Of a stretch of 64,000 bases of DNA, positions 26,177 to 37,369 are shown piece by piece (the first letter of the stretch is position 1; every line of letters begins with the position of its first letter). This DNA is from Mycobacterium colombiense CECT 3035. Its GTDB lineage: Bacteria > Actinomycetota > Actinomycetes > Mycobacteriales > Mycobacteriaceae. Position numbers and translations under genes: made by a program. Where the stretch lies: contig NZ_CP020821.1 in assembly GCF_002105755.1 (NCBI RefSeq), positions 2,790,001 to 2,854,000 of the forward strand, given 5' to 3'. The notes under the pieces are model-generated. The model was given only the letters and a program-made list of their open reading frames with translations, was not told the DNA's origin and did no database searches.

Positions 26177-27913
26177 ATGCAGTCTTCGTCGGTCGTCTCC
26201 CTGTTGCGGGAACGCGCCGGCCTGCAACCCGACGACGTGGCGTTTCGGTACACCGATTACGAGCAGGACTGGGCCGGTGTCACCGAAAGCCTGACGTGGG
26301 CCCAGCTGTATCAGCGCACCCTGAACGTCGCGCACGAGGTCAAGCGGCACGGCACCGCCGGGGACCGCGCCGTCATCCTCGCCCCCCAGGGCGTCGGCTA
26401 CATCGTGGCGTTCCTGGGAGCGATCCAGGCCGGGCTGATCGCGGTCCCGCTCTCGGTGCCGCAGCCGGGCTCACACGACGAGCGCGTCGCCGCCGTCCTG
26501 GCCGACACCGCACCCTCCGTCGTCCTGACCACGTCCGCGGCCGCCGCGACCGTGAACGACTACCTGCACCACCCGGCGGCCGCCGGGCCCGCCGTCATCG
26601 CGATCGACGCGCTGGATCTGGACGAGCCGAATTCGTCGAGCATCCGGATCAGCGGCGCCCCGAGCATCGCCTACCTGCAGTACACGTCGGGCTCCACCCG
26701 CCTTCCGGCCGGCGTCATGGTTTCGCACCGCAACCTGCACGCGAACTTCCGGCAACTGATGGCCGCGTACTTTCCCGATTTCAACGGCGTGGCCCCGCGC
26801 GACACCGTCTGCGTGTCGTGGCTGCCCTTCTACCACGACATGGGGTTGATGCAGGGCGTCATCGCACCGATCCTGGGCGGCTACCGGGGCGATGTGACGA
26901 GCCCGATCGCGTTCCTGCAGCGCCCGGCGCGCTGGATTCACGCGATGTCCCAAACCAACCCGGTGTTCTCCGCCGCGCCGAACTTCGCCTTCGAGCTCGC
27001 GGTCCGCAAGACCACCGACGACGAGCTGGCCGGAGTCGACCTGGGCAACGTCATCAGCATCGTCAGCGGCGCCGAACGGATCCATCCCGCCACGCTCGAC
27101 CGGTTCTGTAAACGGTTCGCACCGTACGGCTTTCGCGAGCACATGATGCAGCCCTCCTACGGGCTGGCCGAGGCCACCGTCTACGTGGCCAGCCGCGCCG
27201 AGGGCGGCCCCCCGCGCGTCGTCCACTTCGAACCGGAGCGGATGTCGGAGGGCAGCGCGCAGCGGTGCCCGGCCGAAACCGGCTCACCGCTGCTGAGTTA
27301 CGGCACACCGACGTCGCCGATGGTGCGGATCGTCGACCCCGATACCCGCACTGGATGCCCGGCCGGGACGGTCGGTGAGATCTGGGTCAGCGGCGACAAC
27401 GTCGCCGACGGCTACTGGGAGAAGCCCGAGGACACCCGGCGCACCTTCGGCGGCGTCTTGGCCGGCGCGTCCTGCGGCACCCCCGAGGGCCCGTGGCTGC
27501 GCACCGGCGACCTCGGCTTCATCTGCGACGACGAGATGTTCATCGTGGGCCGGATGAAGGATCTGCTGATCGTCTACGGCCGCAACCACTATCCCGAAGA
27601 CATCGAGTCGACGGTGCAGCGGATCACCGGCGGCCGCGTCGCGGCGATCTCGGTTCCCGTCGACGAGACCGAAAAGTTGGTCACCATCATCGAATTGAAA
27701 AAGCGCGGTGATTCCGACGAAGACGCGAAGCGCACCCTCGACACCGTCAAGAACGACGTCACCGCGGCGATATCGAACTCGCACGGGCTCAACGTCGCCG
27801 ATCTGGTGCTGGTGGCGCCGGGATCGATTCCCACCACGACCAGCGGCAAGATCCGGCGGGCCGCGTGCGTCGAGCAGTACCGCCGCCGGCGGTTCACCCG
27901 GCTGGACGCCTAG
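26177..27913 (+). CDS. fadD21: Fatty-acyl-AMP ligase FadD21
   Basis: A 578-residue long-chain fatty acyl-AMP ligase (FAAL), which activates a fatty acid as the adenylate and hands it to a polyketide synthase instead of CoA. The A3 motif [16 protein letters not shown] and [10 protein letters not shown] are typical of mycobacterial FAALs, and [10 protein letters not shown] plus the final [19 protein letters not shown] close the fold. The length equals Rv1185c. Its natural partner in this window is the PKS at 30615-36947. The stop lies 2 nt from the stop of the convergent 109-residue gene. The chp2/papA3/mmpL10 genes I recall beside it in H37Rv are missing. Confidence 0.92.
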   Translation: MQSSSVVSLLRERAGLQPDDVAFRYTDYEQDWAGVTESLTWAQLYQRTLNVAHEVKRHGTAGDRAVILAPQGVGYIVAFLGAIQAGLIAVPLSVPQPGSHDERVAAVLADTAPSVVLTTSAAAATVNDYLHHPAAAGPAVIAIDALDLDEPNSSSIRISGAPSIAYLQYTSGSTRLPAGVMVSHRNLHANFRQLMAAYFPDFNGVAPRDTVCVSWLPFYHDMGLMQGVIAPILGGYRGDVTSPIAFLQRPARWIHAMSQTNPVFSAAPNFAFELAVRKTTDDELAGVDLGNVISIVSGAERIHPATLDRFCKRFAPYGFREHMMQPSYGLAEATVYVASRAEGGPPRVVHFEPERMSEGSAQRCPAETGSPLLSYGTPTSPMVRIVDPDTRTGCPAGTVGEIWVSGDNVADGYWEKPEDTRRTFGGVLAGASCGTPEGPWLRTGDLGFICDDEMFIVGRMKDLLIVYGRNHYPEDIESTVQRITGGRVAAISVPVDETEKLVTIIELKKRGDSDEDAKRTLDTVKNDVTAAISNSHGLNVADLVLVAPGSIPTTTSGKIRRAACVEQYRRRRFTRLDA

Positions 27914-27915
27914 CC

Positions 27916-28245
27916 CTACTGGCTGTTCGCCGTCTGGGCTTCCTCGAGGAAGCGACCCACCACGTCGGGACCGGTGGAGTGCATCTTGATGGACAACTCG
28001 AGCAGCCTGTCCTTGACCCGCTTCGGGAGCAGCTCGATCGAGCGGGTGGTGGCCGAGTCGTACTTTGCACCGGGAAAGCGCTGCAGCAGAACGTCTTTCT
28101 GCTCGTCGGTGGTGTAGATCTCGAGCAGCTTCATGCCGGCGAACGCGTCGATCGCCCGGTCCGCCATTCCGGCATTCGCGAGCGCTTCCAGCCGTTCCTC
28201 GTTGATCCAGACGTTGACCTTGATCTTCTTCTCCGCAGTACTCAT
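27916..28245 (-). CDS. Unrecognised 109-residue protein coupled to sat
   Basis: A small acidic/basic helical protein beginning MSTAEKKIKVNVWINEERLE. It has no Cys, no signal peptide and no membrane helix. The middle reads AIDAFAGMKLLEIYTTDEQK and the end RLLELSIKMHSTGPDVVGRF, suggesting an alpha/beta fold with an amphipathic C-terminal helix. The ATG at 28245 overlaps the sat stop by 4 nt, so it is made together with ATP sulfurylase and may be its partner or regulator. I do not recognise the family. GC content and codon use look like those of its neighbours. The coupled arrangement makes it very likely a real gene. Confidence 0.85.
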   Translation of the reverse strand: MSTAEKKIKVNVWINEERLEALANAGMADRAIDAFAGMKLLEIYTTDEQKDVLLQRFPGAKYDSATTRSIELLPKRVKDRLLELSIKMHSTGPDVVGRFLEEAQTANSQ

Positions 28246-29501
28246 GAGTTCTCCAATTGGTTCAGCGTGAAGACCGGCAACCTGTCCTTCAGGTACTCCT
28301 CGGTGACGAACGGCGAGCCCTGGCCGTACTTGGCGGCGCTGTCCATCACCACCTCGAACACCTCGTGGCGCATCACCTGTTGGGTCGGCTTGACCTCGTC
28401 GGTCAGGATGCTGCGAATCAGGCTGCCGCTGAAGCTTTGTGATTGGTCGTCGTGGCCGCACAGCGCCGAGTTGGTGACCTCCTGGCACACCGGGCAGTAC
28501 CAGTTCTCCCGCAGGAACACCGGCTTGATCCCCAGCTCGCTGCGGTATTGCTTGAGGATGTTCTGCGAGTCGTAGGGGTGGTAGAAATCGCCGACCCCGG
28601 CGTGGTCCCGGCCGAACATGTGATGCGTGCAGCCGAGGTTCGTCCGCAGGATCGCGTGGAAGATGGCCTCGCGGGGCCCGGCGTAGCGCATGTCCCACAG
28701 CGTGAACGACACCAGGTGGACGTCCTCGCGGAAATACCCGCTCGTCCGTAACTCGTTCTGCGCCAGGAGGATCGCCTCGTCGATGTAGTCGCCGACGCGC
28801 TTCTGGCCGATGATGGCGTTGACCAGCACGCCGGTGTTCAGGTGGTCGACGGGCTGGTCCTCGTTCGCTGCCAGCCACGCTTGCTTCATCAACGCCTCGT
28901 GACCGGTGTGCGGAACGTTGCGGGTCTGATGGGCGACGGCACGCTTCCAGTTCTTCTTCGCCAGCGCGTCCTGGTGCTGCCGCGGCGTGAGCCAGAAGCT
29001 CTTGAAGGGTTCGTTGAACACCGGCTCGTTGATGAGCGTGATGTCGCCGCCGATGAAACGATTCGCGTAAGCCAGCGTCTTCTTGACACCCGGGTGCCGG
29101 GTATCCGCGGTGCCGTAGGTCTTTTCGGCCAAGCGCGCCAGGTCGTACTCGTAGATCTCGGAGACCTCCAAGATCGCCATCGGGGCGTCGAGATACTCGA
29201 GGACGACGCTGTGGCCCTCTTTCACCCCGTACTTGTCGACGTCGTCGGCGGACAGGTCGAAGACGATCGGGATGCTCCACAGCGTGCCGTCCGGCAGCTG
29301 GAAGTTGTCCAGCGTGCCATCCACCTCGCGGCGGCCCATGAAACCCGCCAGGGGGGTGAAGAAACCGTAGGACAGGCTGATCACCTCGTGCGCGGTGGCT
29401 TTGGAGATCGGGATGCGCGGCAACCCGTCAATCCGGCTCGCCGCATTCTCGGTGGACACTCGTTCCACGATCGGCTTCCCGTTATGGCCTTGGTAGCTCA
29501 T
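28242..29501 (-). CDS. sat: Sulfate adenylyltransferase (ATP sulfurylase, Sat type)
   Basis: A 419-residue single-chain ATP sulfurylase making adenylyl sulfate (APS) from ATP and sulfate. Active-site motifs are QTRNVPHTGH (192-201, including His198 and His201), VNAIIGQKRVGDY, and GPREAIFHAILRTNLGCTHH with GRDHAGVGDF (297-306). Cys336, Cys339, Cys348 and His350 resemble the zinc site of dissimilatory-type Sat enzymes. It is unrelated to the CysD/CysN pair that mycobacteria normally use. GAGGT lies 7 nt before the ATG at 29501, which decides the start over a longer frame. It sits in an operon with cysC and the 109-residue gene. Confidence 0.93.
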   Translation of the reverse strand: MSYQGHNGKPIVERVSTENAASRIDGLPRIPISKATAHEVISLSYGFFTPLAGFMGRREVDGTLDNFQLPDGTLWSIPIVFDLSADDVDKYGVKEGHSVVLEYLDAPMAILEVSEIYEYDLARLAEKTYGTADTRHPGVKKTLAYANRFIGGDITLINEPVFNEPFKSFWLTPRQHQDALAKKNWKRAVAHQTRNVPHTGHEALMKQAWLAANEDQPVDHLNTGVLVNAIIGQKRVGDYIDEAILLAQNELRTSGYFREDVHLVSFTLWDMRYAGPREAIFHAILRTNLGCTHHMFGRDHAGVGDFYHPYDSQNILKQYRSELGIKPVFLRENWYCPVCQEVTNSALCGHDDQSQSFSGSLIRSILTDEVKPTQQVMRHEVFEVVMDSAAKYGQGSPFVTEEYLKDRLPVFTLNQLENS

Positions 29502-29576
29502 GTAACTGACCTCGATTCGGTAATCAGCGGGTTGCGGTGGGACGGCTCCCGACGCCGTCACCGCCGTACCCGTCCG

Positions 29577-30245
29577 CTAAGCGTCCGGCCGTGCCGGGCC
29601 CGAGATGACGCCCGCGCGCTCGAGATGGGCGATCACTTCCTCGGCCAGCGTGTCCGCGTCCTTGGTGCCGCCGTCGAGCCGCAGCTCGGGCCGCGTCGGG
29701 GCCTCGTAGGGGTCGTCGATTCCGGTGAACCCTTTGATCTCGCCCGCGCGGGCTTTCTTGTACAGGCCTTTGGGATCACGCTGCTCGCAAATCTCAATCG
29801 GGGTGTCGATGAAGATCTCCTGGAAATCGCCGTCGTCCAGGGTGGCCCGAATCGCGTCACGATCGCGGACGTAGGGGCTGATGAAGGCCGTCAGCGCGAT
29901 GGCGCCGGACTCACAGAACAGCTTCGCGACCGCGCCGATGCGGCGGATGTTCTCCTCGCGATCCTGGGCCGAAAACCCGAGACCGAACCGCTTGGCGAAC
30001 TCGGGTCCGTGCCGCTCCTCGAGCAGTTCCGGACCGGCGTTGAGCCCATAACGGACGTTGTCCCCGTCCAGCAGAAAGCTGCGAATGCCCCGCTCGTAGA
30101 GCTTCTGCTCGACGACGTTGGCCACCGTGCTCTTGCCGCTGCCGCTCAGCCCGGTGAACCAGATGACGCAGCCCTTGTGGCCGTTGAGTCTTTCGCGTTC
30201 GGCGCGGCTTATCTGGTGTTCGTGCCAGGTGATGTTGTTCGACAT
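29577..30245 (-). CDS. cysC: Adenylylsulfate kinase CysC
   Basis: A 222-residue APS kinase phosphorylating APS to PAPS, the sulfate donor for sulfotransferases. The P-loop is GLSGSGKST (32-40), and the family markers FLLDGDNVRYGLN and LTAFISPYVRDRD follow. It is a free-standing enzyme, whereas the usual mycobacterial form is fused to CysN. AGGAG lies 6 nt before the ATG at 30245. Sat begins 75 nt downstream on the same strand. Together the pair makes PAPS from sulfate and ATP. I see no sulfotransferase gene in the window. Confidence 0.93.
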   Translation of the reverse strand: MSNNITWHEHQISRAERERLNGHKGCVIWFTGLSGSGKSTVANVVEQKLYERGIRSFLLDGDNVRYGLNAGPELLEERHGPEFAKRFGLGFSAQDREENIRRIGAVAKLFCESGAIALTAFISPYVRDRDAIRATLDDGDFQEIFIDTPIEICEQRDPKGLYKKARAGEIKGFTGIDDPYEAPTRPELRLDGGTKDADTLAEEVIAHLERAGVISGPARPDA

Positions 30246-30614
30246 TGCCAGCTCCTGTTCACCACGTCTCGACCGACACCGACGAAACCCGCACGGCCAC
30301 TTGCCATCCTCCGCATCACCGGTCGCCGCGATTGGTGGCCGACTTCGGCGCAGCAACCTCGTCGCATCGAGCCCGGTCACACACCTTCACCATATTGTTT
30401 ATCAATCAATCCGGATAAGAACCAGTCCACAAGTAAAGATGGTCAACTTACGGGAGTTTGCGTCGCCTCGCGGCGGCCGGCCGCGCAGTCGTGCGCCGGG
30501 CCCGGTAGCGGACCCGCCAGCAAATGAAATCGCGGCCGGTTGGGTCGGGCCGATCGGCACCACGCCCCGCCCCGCATACGACGGATCGCCGCGCGATGTG
30601 TGCCGAGGACCGGG
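30246..30614. other. Intergenic region between PKS and cysC, with an AT-rich patch
   Basis: This 369-bp gap lies downstream of the PKS stop and upstream of cysC. The stretch 30390-30450 is strikingly AT-rich (ATATTGTTTATCAATCAAT and nearby) in an otherwise very GC-rich region. On the minus strand it offers TTGACC near 30451-30456 and several weak -10 candidates. It probably contains the cysC-sat promoter and may be a transfer junction. No gene is seen. Confidence 0.5.
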
Positions 30615-33600
30615 TCAGGACGCTGACGGCGCGGCTTCCAGGCCGGCCAGCTCGTCGCACAGATGGTCGGCCAAATCCCGAACGGTGGTGATCTTGGTGG
30701 GGCTGACGCGCACCCCCGTCTCGGTTTCGATGCGGGTCCGCAGCTCCAGGTTCCCCAGCGAATCCAGACCGTAGTCGGACAGCGGCCGATCCGGATCGAT
30801 CGTCCGCCGGAGCAACAAGCTGATCTGACCGGAAACCAACCGGCGGATGGCCGACGGCCATTCCTCGCGCGGCAGCGCGCGCAGCTCGGCGAGGAACTTG
30901 CCGGTGTCCGGTTTGCCCTGGCCCAACGAGGCGAACGCTTCGGCAAAGCGGCTGCGTTGCGCGAAGGATGTCAGCCATGGCGTCCCCATGATCGGCGCGT
31001 AGCCGGAGTACGGGCGGTCGTAGCGCAGCAGCGTTTCGAAGGCGCGGAAACCCTCGGCGGGCGTGATCGCGATGCCGGCGTCCTCGGCCAGGGCCGTGGC
31101 CCGGCCGACCTCGGACCACGCTCCCCACGCGATGGAGGTGGCCGGAAGACCTTGGGCGCGGCGCCAATACGCGAACGCGTCCAGCCAGCTGTTGGCCGCG
31201 GCGTAGGCGCCCTGCCCCGGCGAACCCACCAGCGCCGCGGCCGACGAGAAGCAGCAGAACCAGTCGAGGGGCTGCTGCGCGGTGGCCTGATGCAGGTTCC
31301 ACGCGCCGTAAACCTTTGGCGCCCAGCACCGGTCGATCAGGTCGTCGGTGACGTTCGCCAGCGTGGCGTCCTGTACGACCGCGGCGGCGTGCAGCACGCC
31401 GCGCACCGGCAGCCCGGTGGCCGTGGCGCACGCCACCAGCCGCTCGGCCGTCTGCGGCTCGGCGATGTCACCGCACTCCACCGCGATGTCGGCCCCCGCG
31501 TCCCACAGCCGCTGGATGGCGTCGCGCGCCCGCTCGTCGGGCTGCGAGCGCGAGTTGAGGACGATCCGCCCGCAGCGCTCCGCGCCGTCGCGAGAGGCCA
31601 TCTGGCCGGCCAGAAACAAGCCCAGGCCGCCGATGCCGCCGGTGACGATGTAGGCGCCGTCGGCGCGGAACGGTCGCACCTGGTCCGGCGGCACCGCGGC
31701 CACGCTGCTTCCCGCGCGCGGCACCTGCAGCACCACCTTGCCGGTGTGGCCCGCGCCCGCGACCAGACGCACCGCTGCGGCCGCGTCATGGATCGGATAG
31801 TGCGTGGTGCGCGGCAACGGCAGTTCACCGGCCGCGGTGCGCTGGTACACGGTGGTCAACAAGCGCCGAACCGTATCCGGGTGGCTGAAAGTCAGCAGCG
31901 CGAGGTCGACGGCGAACAGCGAGAGGTTGCGCCGGAACGGGAACAGGCCCAGGTGGGTGTCGCCGTAGATGTCCCGCTTGCCCAGCTCGACGAAGCGTCC
32001 ACCGAGGGCCAGCAAGTCGATTCCCGCGCGCTGCGCGGCGCCGGGCAGCGAGTTGAGCACCACGTCGACGCCATACCCGCCGGTGTCGCGGCGGATCTGG
32101 CCGGCGAATTCCGTGCTGCGCGAGTCGTACACGTGCTCAATGCCCATGTCGTGCAGCAGTTGCCGGCGCTGCGGGCTGCCCGCGGTCGCGAAGATCTCAC
32201 AGCCCACGGCACGGGCTATCGCGATGGCCGCCTGGCCGACTCCACCGGTACCGGAATGGATGAGCACCTTGTCGGTCGGTGCGATGCGCGCCAGGTCGTG
32301 CAGGCCGTACCACGCGGTCGCGGCCGCGGTCGGCACCGCGGCCGCTGCGTCCAGCGGCACCTCGGGAGGCAGCGTGACCGCGTGCCGGGCATCGGCGATG
32401 ACGAAGGTGCCCCAGCATCCGTTGCGGGATATCCCGCCGACCCGGTCGCCGACCCGGTGCTCGGTGGCGTCGGGGCCGACGGCGGTCACCACGCCGGCGA
32501 AGTCGCCGCCCAACTGCTGCTGGTAGCCCTCGAAGGTCGGGTAGCGGCCAAAGGCGAGAAGAACATCCGCGAAGTTGACGGTCGACGAGGTCACCGCTAC
32601 CTCGATCTCCCCCGGCCCGGGCGGCACCCGGTCGAACGCGGCGAACTCCAGCGATTCGAGGTCACCGGGCGTGCGGATCTGCAGGCGCATGCCGCCGCGC
32701 TCGTGATCGACGACGGTGGTGCGCCGCTCGGACGGGCGAAGCGGACCCGGCCGCAGGCGCGCGGCGTACCACTGGCCGCCGCGCCAGGCGGTCTCGTCCT
32801 CTTCCGATCCGCTTTTCAGTTGCAGCGCAACGTGTTCGGGATCGGTCGCGTCGTCAACGTCGATCTGGGTGGCACTCAGATGCGGGTGCTCGGAGTCGAT
32901 CACCCGCATCAGTCCGCGCAGCCCGGCCTGCGCCAGGTTCGCCACGTCACCCGCGATCACGCTCGCCGCGTTGCGGGTGACCAGGTACAGCCGCGGCGAC
33001 TCCCCCGGCAGCTCCGAGAGCTCGCGGGCGACGGCCGCCAGGTGCGACACGTAATCCCGCCCGCGCCGCTGCGCGCGCGGCTCGTCCACGCCGCCATCGG
33101 GCGCCGCCACCAGCACAACGCCGGTCAGCCCCTTCAGCGGCCCGTGGCCGTTGGAGGCGGTCGCGCCGCCGGACAGCAGCGTCCGCAACTGTGGGGTATC
33201 CATGGTCCCAAGGGGAAAGGCCAGCGTGGTGCATTGCGCGCCATCGCAATTCAGCACCTCGGCAAGCCGCACCGGCAACGGGTCGTGATCGTCGGACGCG
33301 TTGAGCAGCACCCACGAACCGGGCTCGCCGTGCGCGGCCTCGGACGGCTCCCGCGGCTCCCAGTCGATGGTCAACAACCGCTCGTTGAGCAGCCGGTGGG
33401 CGTGTTCGTGTTCGGACGTGCCGCCGGACAACCGCAATCCCTCGACGGTCAACAGCACCGTTCCGGACTGGTCCAGCACGTCGAGGTCCGCCTCGCATTC
33501 GCCGGGTCGCGAGGACGTGACCCGGGTGAGGCAGTATTGCGCGTTACGCGTCGAGTGAAAGTTGCGCAGCCGGCGCACGCCGACCGGCAACAGCAGGCCG

Positions 33601-36600
33601 CCGGCTCCGGCCGCCTGCATCTGGGGTGAGACGACGACCGACTGGAAGCAGGCGTCGAGCAGAGCCGGGTGCGCGGCGTAGGCCGACTGCTGCGAGCGAA
33701 TGGCGCCGGGCAGTGCCACTTCGGCAAGCACCGTGGTGATCTCCCGGTCGGCAATCAGCACCGCGGTCAGGCCCGAAAACGCCGGACCATAGTGGATTCC
33801 GATGGCCTCGAACGCCTTTCGCAATTCCGCACCGTCCATGCGGGACGGGTGGTCGGCGATCAGCGTGGCCAGGTCGTGCGCGGGCGGCTGCTGCGGCTCG
33901 GCCGGGTCCGCGTCGGCATGCAGGACGGCGCTCGCCCGGCGGATGCGTTCGCCGTCCTCGTGGGTGTCCACAGCGAAGTCGAGAACGCCGGGCGCGGTGA
34001 CCGTCGCGACCGACGACGCCGGCGTCTCGTCGGCCAGCAACAGCGTCCGCTCGAACGCGACGTCGCGGACCTCTGCGCGTTCACCGAGTGCCGCGCGGGC
34101 GGCCGCGAGCGCCATCTCGCAATAAGCGGCACCGGGAAATGCTGCGACAGAGTGGATTTGGTGGTCTGCAAGCCAGGGGTGGTTCTCGGTGCCGATCTCG
34201 CCCTGCCAGACGTGGCGCTCGGGTTCCTCCCGCAGGTGCACGTGCGCGCCGAGCAGGGGGTGCACGGCGCGAACGGAGGCGCCGTGTGCCTGCTCGGTTG
34301 CCTCGCGGGTGAGCATCAGCCGGCGGTGGGTCCACGTCGGCAGCGGTGCGTCCACGAGTCGGCCGGTCGGATACTGGACGGCGAAGTCGACCTGGGCGCC
34401 GGCGCTGTGCACGTCGGCGACGAAGCCGCGCAGGCCGACCGGCAGCTCCTGCTCACGGCGCATGGCCGCCAGGGCGGCGATGGGCATGTCCAGGCTGGCG
34501 GCGTTCTGCTCGACGGCGTGCGTCAGCAGCGGATGCGGCGCCAGCTCGCCGAAGACGCGGAACCCATCCTTGAGTGCCGCCTGCACCGCGGCCGCGAATC
34601 GCACTGTGTAGCGGAGGTTTTCCGCCCAGTAGTCGCCGGTGAATGACGGCCGTTCGCGCGGATTCCACAGTGTCGACGAATAGTACGGAACCTCGGGGGC
34701 GGTCGGTTGCAGATCGGCGAGGGCGTCGACCAGCTCGTCGAGTATCGGCTCCACCTGCGGTGAATGCGAGGCGACGTCCACCGCCACCTCGCGCGCCAGC
34801 ACGTCCTGCTCCTGCCACGCCGCGACCAGATCGCGGATGGCCTGGGTGTCGCCGCCGACGACGGTCGATGTCGGCGACGCGACCACGGAGAGCACCACGT
34901 CGGAGATCCCGCGAATCGAAAGTTCGGACAGCACTTGCTGTCCCGGCAGTTCCACCGATGCCATCGCGCCGCTGCCCGCGATCCGCGCCATCAGCTTCGA
35001 GCGGCGGCAGATGACGCGCACACCGTCGGCGACCGACAACCCGCCGGCGACGACTGCCGCTGCGGATTCGCCGAGCGAATGCCCGATGACGGCGCCGGGG
35101 CGCACCCCGTAGGACTTCATCGTCTCGGCGAGAGCGACCTGCATCGCGAAGAGCGTCGGCTGCACCTTGTCGATGCCGGTCACCGTCTCCGGCGCCGTCA
35201 ACGCATCGGTTACCGAAAAGCCGGATTCCGCGGCGATCAACGGCTCGATGGACGCGATGGTCGCGGCGAACACCGGCTCCCCGGCCAGCAGTTCGGCGCC
35301 CATCTCCGGCCATTGCGAACCCTGGCCGGAGAACACCCACACCGGTCCGCGGTCGCCCTGTCCCACCGCGGGCTGGTATGGGATGTCGCTGTCGGCGACC
35401 GCGCGCAGCGCGGTGCGCAGTTCGCCGGAACTGTTCGCCGAGACCACGGTTCGCACCGGCCGGTGCGCGCGCCGCCGCGACAGCGTATAGCCCAGATCCC
35501 TTAGGCCCGCGGCACTCTCGCCGTCGAGGGCATCGCCCTCGTCCAGCCAGTCCGCCAGCCGGGCCGCCGTGACTCGCAGCTGCTCGGCGGAGGTGGCCGA
35601 CAGAGGAAACAGCAGCGGCCCCGCCGGTTCATCGGGTGCGTGCGCCGGTGCCTGCTCGGGGGCCTGCTCCAGGATGGCGTGCACGTTGGTGCCCGACATC
35701 CCGTATGACGACACCGCGGCGCGTCGCGGGTATTGGCCGTTGCGGGGCCACGGTGTATTGCTCTGCGGCACAAAGAGATTCGTCTTGATCCGGGCCATCT
35801 CGTCGGGAAGCCGGGTGAAGTGCAGGTTCTGGGGGACCACGGCGTGCTGCAGCGCGAGGATCGCCTTCATCAGTCCCAGCGGCCCGGACGTCGACTGCAT
35901 GTGGCCGAAGTTCGTCTTCACCGATCCCAGGGCGCAGGGTCCGCCCGTGCCGTATACGGCGGCCAGGCTGGCGAATTCGATCGGATCGCCGACGGGGGTG
36001 CCGGTGCCGTGCGCCTCCACCAGGCCGATCGTGGCGGCGTCGACGTCCGCGATCTGCAGGGCCTTCTGGTAGACCGCGACCTGGGCCGTTTCCGAGGGCG
36101 CCGCAATGTTCACGGTGCGGCCGTCCTGATTCGCCGCGGTGCCGCGCAGCACCGCCAGGATGCGATCGCCGTCGCGCCGCGCGTCGTCGAGCCGCTTGAG
36201 CAGCAGCATGACGCAGCCCTCGCCGGACACGAAGCCGTCGGCGCGCACGTCGAAGGCGTGACAGCGGCCGGTCGGGGACAGCATGCCCTGCAGCGAGCCC
36301 GACACGGACTTGCGTGGTTCCAGGGTCACCACGACTCCACCGGCCAGGGTGAGGTCGGATTCGCCGCTGCCGAGGCTGCCGCACGCCTGGTGGACGGCCA
36401 TCAGCCCCGACGAGCACGCCGTGTCCACCGTGACCGCCGGGCCGTGCAGGCCGAGGGTGTAGGCGACCCGCCCGGACGCGAAGCTGTTGCTGGTGCCGGT
36501 GAATCCGTACGGGCCTTCGGCCGCGCCGCAATCAGCGGACAGCAGTTCGTAGTCGCCGTGCGTCAGGCCGACGAACACCCCGGTCTGCGAATGCATCAGG

Positions 36601-36947
36601 GCGCCCGGGTCCAGGCCGGCGTGCTCGACGGCGTCCCAGGACGTCTCCAGCAGCAGGCGGTGCTGCGGATCGATCGCGGTGGCCTCGCGTTCGGTCATTC
36701 CGAAGAAGTCGCAGTCGAAGCCGCCCACGTCGTCGAGGAACGCACCCCAGCGGGTTACCGACCGTCCGGGCACCCCGGGCTCGGGGTCGTAGAACAGATC
36801 CGCATCCCACCGGTCGGCGGGAATTTCGCCGACCAGGTCGTCACCGCGCAGCAGCGCCTCCCACAGGCGTTGCGGGGAGTCGATCCCGCCGGGGAGTCGG
36901 CAGGCCATCCCGATGACGGCAACGGGTGTGGCGTTTGCAGCACGCAA
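30615..36947 (-). CDS. Fully reducing type I polyketide synthase (mycocerosic-acid-synthase type)
   Basis: A 2110-residue iterative-type PKS in the order KS-AT-DH-ER-KR-ACP. KS: Cys178 (VDTACSSGL), His313 (EAHGTGT), His349. AT: Ser624 in GHSLGES and VASHS at 725-729, the form seen in methylmalonyl-using MAS-like enzymes. [19 protein letters not shown] around 920 plus the acid in [37 protein letters not shown] with the catalytic Tyr in [21 protein letters not shown] near 2055. The expected product is a saturated, probably methyl-branched fatty acid. The start is TTG with AGGGGA upstream. FadD21 is the likely loader, and cysC-sat lie downstream on the same strand. Confidence 0.92.
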   Translation of the reverse strand: MRAANATPVAVIGMACRLPGGIDSPQRLWEALLRGDDLVGEIPADRWDADLFYDPEPGVPGRSVTRWGAFLDDVGGFDCDFFGMTEREATAIDPQHRLLLETSWDAVEHAGLDPGALMHSQTGVFVGLTHGDYELLSADCGAAEGPYGFTGTSNSFASGRVAYTLGLHGPAVTVDTACSSGLMAVHQACGSLGSGESDLTLAGGVVVTLEPRKSVSGSLQGMLSPTGRCHAFDVRADGFVSGEGCVMLLLKRLDDARRDGDRILAVLRGTAANQDGRTVNIAAPSETAQVAVYQKALQIADVDAATIGLVEAHGTGTPVGDPIEFASLAAVYGTGGPCALGSVKTNFGHMQSTSGPLGLMKAILALQHAVVPQNLHFTRLPDEMARIKTNLFVPQSNTPWPRNGQYPRRAAVSSYGMSGTNVHAILEQAPEQAPAHAPDEPAGPLLFPLSATSAEQLRVTAARLADWLDEGDALDGESAAGLRDLGYTLSRRRAHRPVRTVVSANSSGELRTALRAVADSDIPYQPAVGQGDRGPVWVFSGQGSQWPEMGAELLAGEPVFAATIASIEPLIAAESGFSVTDALTAPETVTGIDKVQPTLFAMQVALAETMKSYGVRPGAVIGHSLGESAAAVVAGGLSVADGVRVICRRSKLMARIAGSGAMASVELPGQQVLSELSIRGISDVVLSVVASPTSTVVGGDTQAIRDLVAAWQEQDVLAREVAVDVASHSPQVEPILDELVDALADLQPTAPEVPYYSSTLWNPRERPSFTGDYWAENLRYTVRFAAAVQAALKDGFRVFGELAPHPLLTHAVEQNAASLDMPIAALAAMRREQELPVGLRGFVADVHSAGAQVDFAVQYPTGRLVDAPLPTWTHRRLMLTREATEQAHGASVRAVHPLLGAHVHLREEPERHVWQGEIGTENHPWLADHQIHSVAAFPGAAYCEMALAAARAALGERAEVRDVAFERTLLLADETPASSVATVTAPGVLDFAVDTHEDGERIRRASAVLHADADPAEPQQPPAHDLATLIADHPSRMDGAELRKAFEAIGIHYGPAFSGLTAVLIADREITTVLAEVALPGAIRSQQSAYAAHPALLDACFQSVVVSPQMQAAGAGGLLLPVGVRRLRNFHSTRNAQYCLTRVTSSRPGECEADLDVLDQSGTVLLTVEGLRLSGGTSEHEHAHRLLNERLLTIDWEPREPSEAAHGEPGSWVLLNASDDHDPLPVRLAEVLNCDGAQCTTLAFPLGTMDTPQLRTLLSGGATASNGHGPLKGLTGVVLVAAPDGGVDEPRAQRRGRDYVSHLAAVARELSELPGESPRLYLVTRNAASVIAGDVANLAQAGLRGLMRVIDSEHPHLSATQIDVDDATDPEHVALQLKSGSEEDETAWRGGQWYAARLRPGPLRPSERRTTVVDHERGGMRLQIRTPGDLESLEFAAFDRVPPGPGEIEVAVTSSTVNFADVLLAFGRYPTFEGYQQQLGGDFAGVVTAVGPDATEHRVGDRVGGISRNGCWGTFVIADARHAVTLPPEVPLDAAAAVPTAAATAWYGLHDLARIAPTDKVLIHSGTGGVGQAAIAIARAVGCEIFATAGSPQRRQLLHDMGIEHVYDSRSTEFAGQIRRDTGGYGVDVVLNSLPGAAQRAGIDLLALGGRFVELGKRDIYGDTHLGLFPFRRNLSLFAVDLALLTFSHPDTVRRLLTTVYQRTAAGELPLPRTTHYPIHDAAAAVRLVAGAGHTGKVVLQVPRAGSSVAAVPPDQVRPFRADGAYIVTGGIGGLGLFLAGQMASRDGAERCGRIVLNSRSQPDERARDAIQRLWDAGADIAVECGDIAEPQTAERLVACATATGLPVRGVLHAAAVVQDATLANVTDDLIDRCWAPKVYGAWNLHQATAQQPLDWFCCFSSAAALVGSPGQGAYAAANSWLDAFAYWRRAQGLPATSIAWGAWSEVGRATALAEDAGIAITPAEGFRAFETLLRYDRPYSGYAPIMGTPWLTSFAQRSRFAEAFASLGQGKPDTGKFLAELRALPREEWPSAIRRLVSGQISLLLRRTIDPDRPLSDYGLDSLGNLELRTRIETETGVRVSPTKITTVRDLADHLCDELAGLEAAPSAS

Positions 36948-37369
36948 AGTGCAAGTCCCCTATCCTCGCCCGGTCACCTCGGGCAGTCGATAGCCGCGCG
37001 CGTGCGCGGGCAGCCCGTGAGCATCGGCGCGCACCATCCTTCTCACCTGTTTCAGGCGTAATTATGCAGGTGTCAGTTTACATTCAAACGCCGTCAGCTT
37101 AGCGGGAGTAAGGAATTTCGGCCCGGCGTATCGCGAACCCGCCGGGAAGTCCCGAACGCCACGAAACCCACGCCGTGACTACGCAATTCCCCATCCCGAT
37201 CCCACCGCTGGGCCGCGCCGCCCGGCCTTCGCCCATACCGCAGGTGGGCATCCGGTCCCGCCGGCCACCGCAAAACCCCATCGCGATGCGACGTCATCGA
37301 TCGGCGCGCCAACCCTCAACGGCGCCGAAATCTCCTATTCCCCACCCCAATTCGCGCCGGGGCGCGAGG
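36948..37369. other. Intergenic region upstream of the PKS
   Basis: A 422-bp gap between the PKS start and the permease stop. It contains the PKS leader and a candidate promoter at 37061-37087. The short open frames here have no homology I can recognise and are Arg/Gly-rich shadows. No repeat or RNA gene is apparent. Confidence 0.5.
37061..37087 (-). promoter_or_regulatory. Candidate promoter of the PKS gene
   Basis: Read on the minus strand, TTGAAT (37082-37087) and CATAAT (37061-37066) are separated by 15 bp. The start would lie about 105 nt before the PKS TTG. The spacer is short for sigma-A, so this is tentative. Confidence 0.3.

Noticed and set aside
30663..33629. A 988-codon open frame on the plus strand
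   Set aside because: Antisense shadow of the PKS ER-KR region, with no start signal and no motif.
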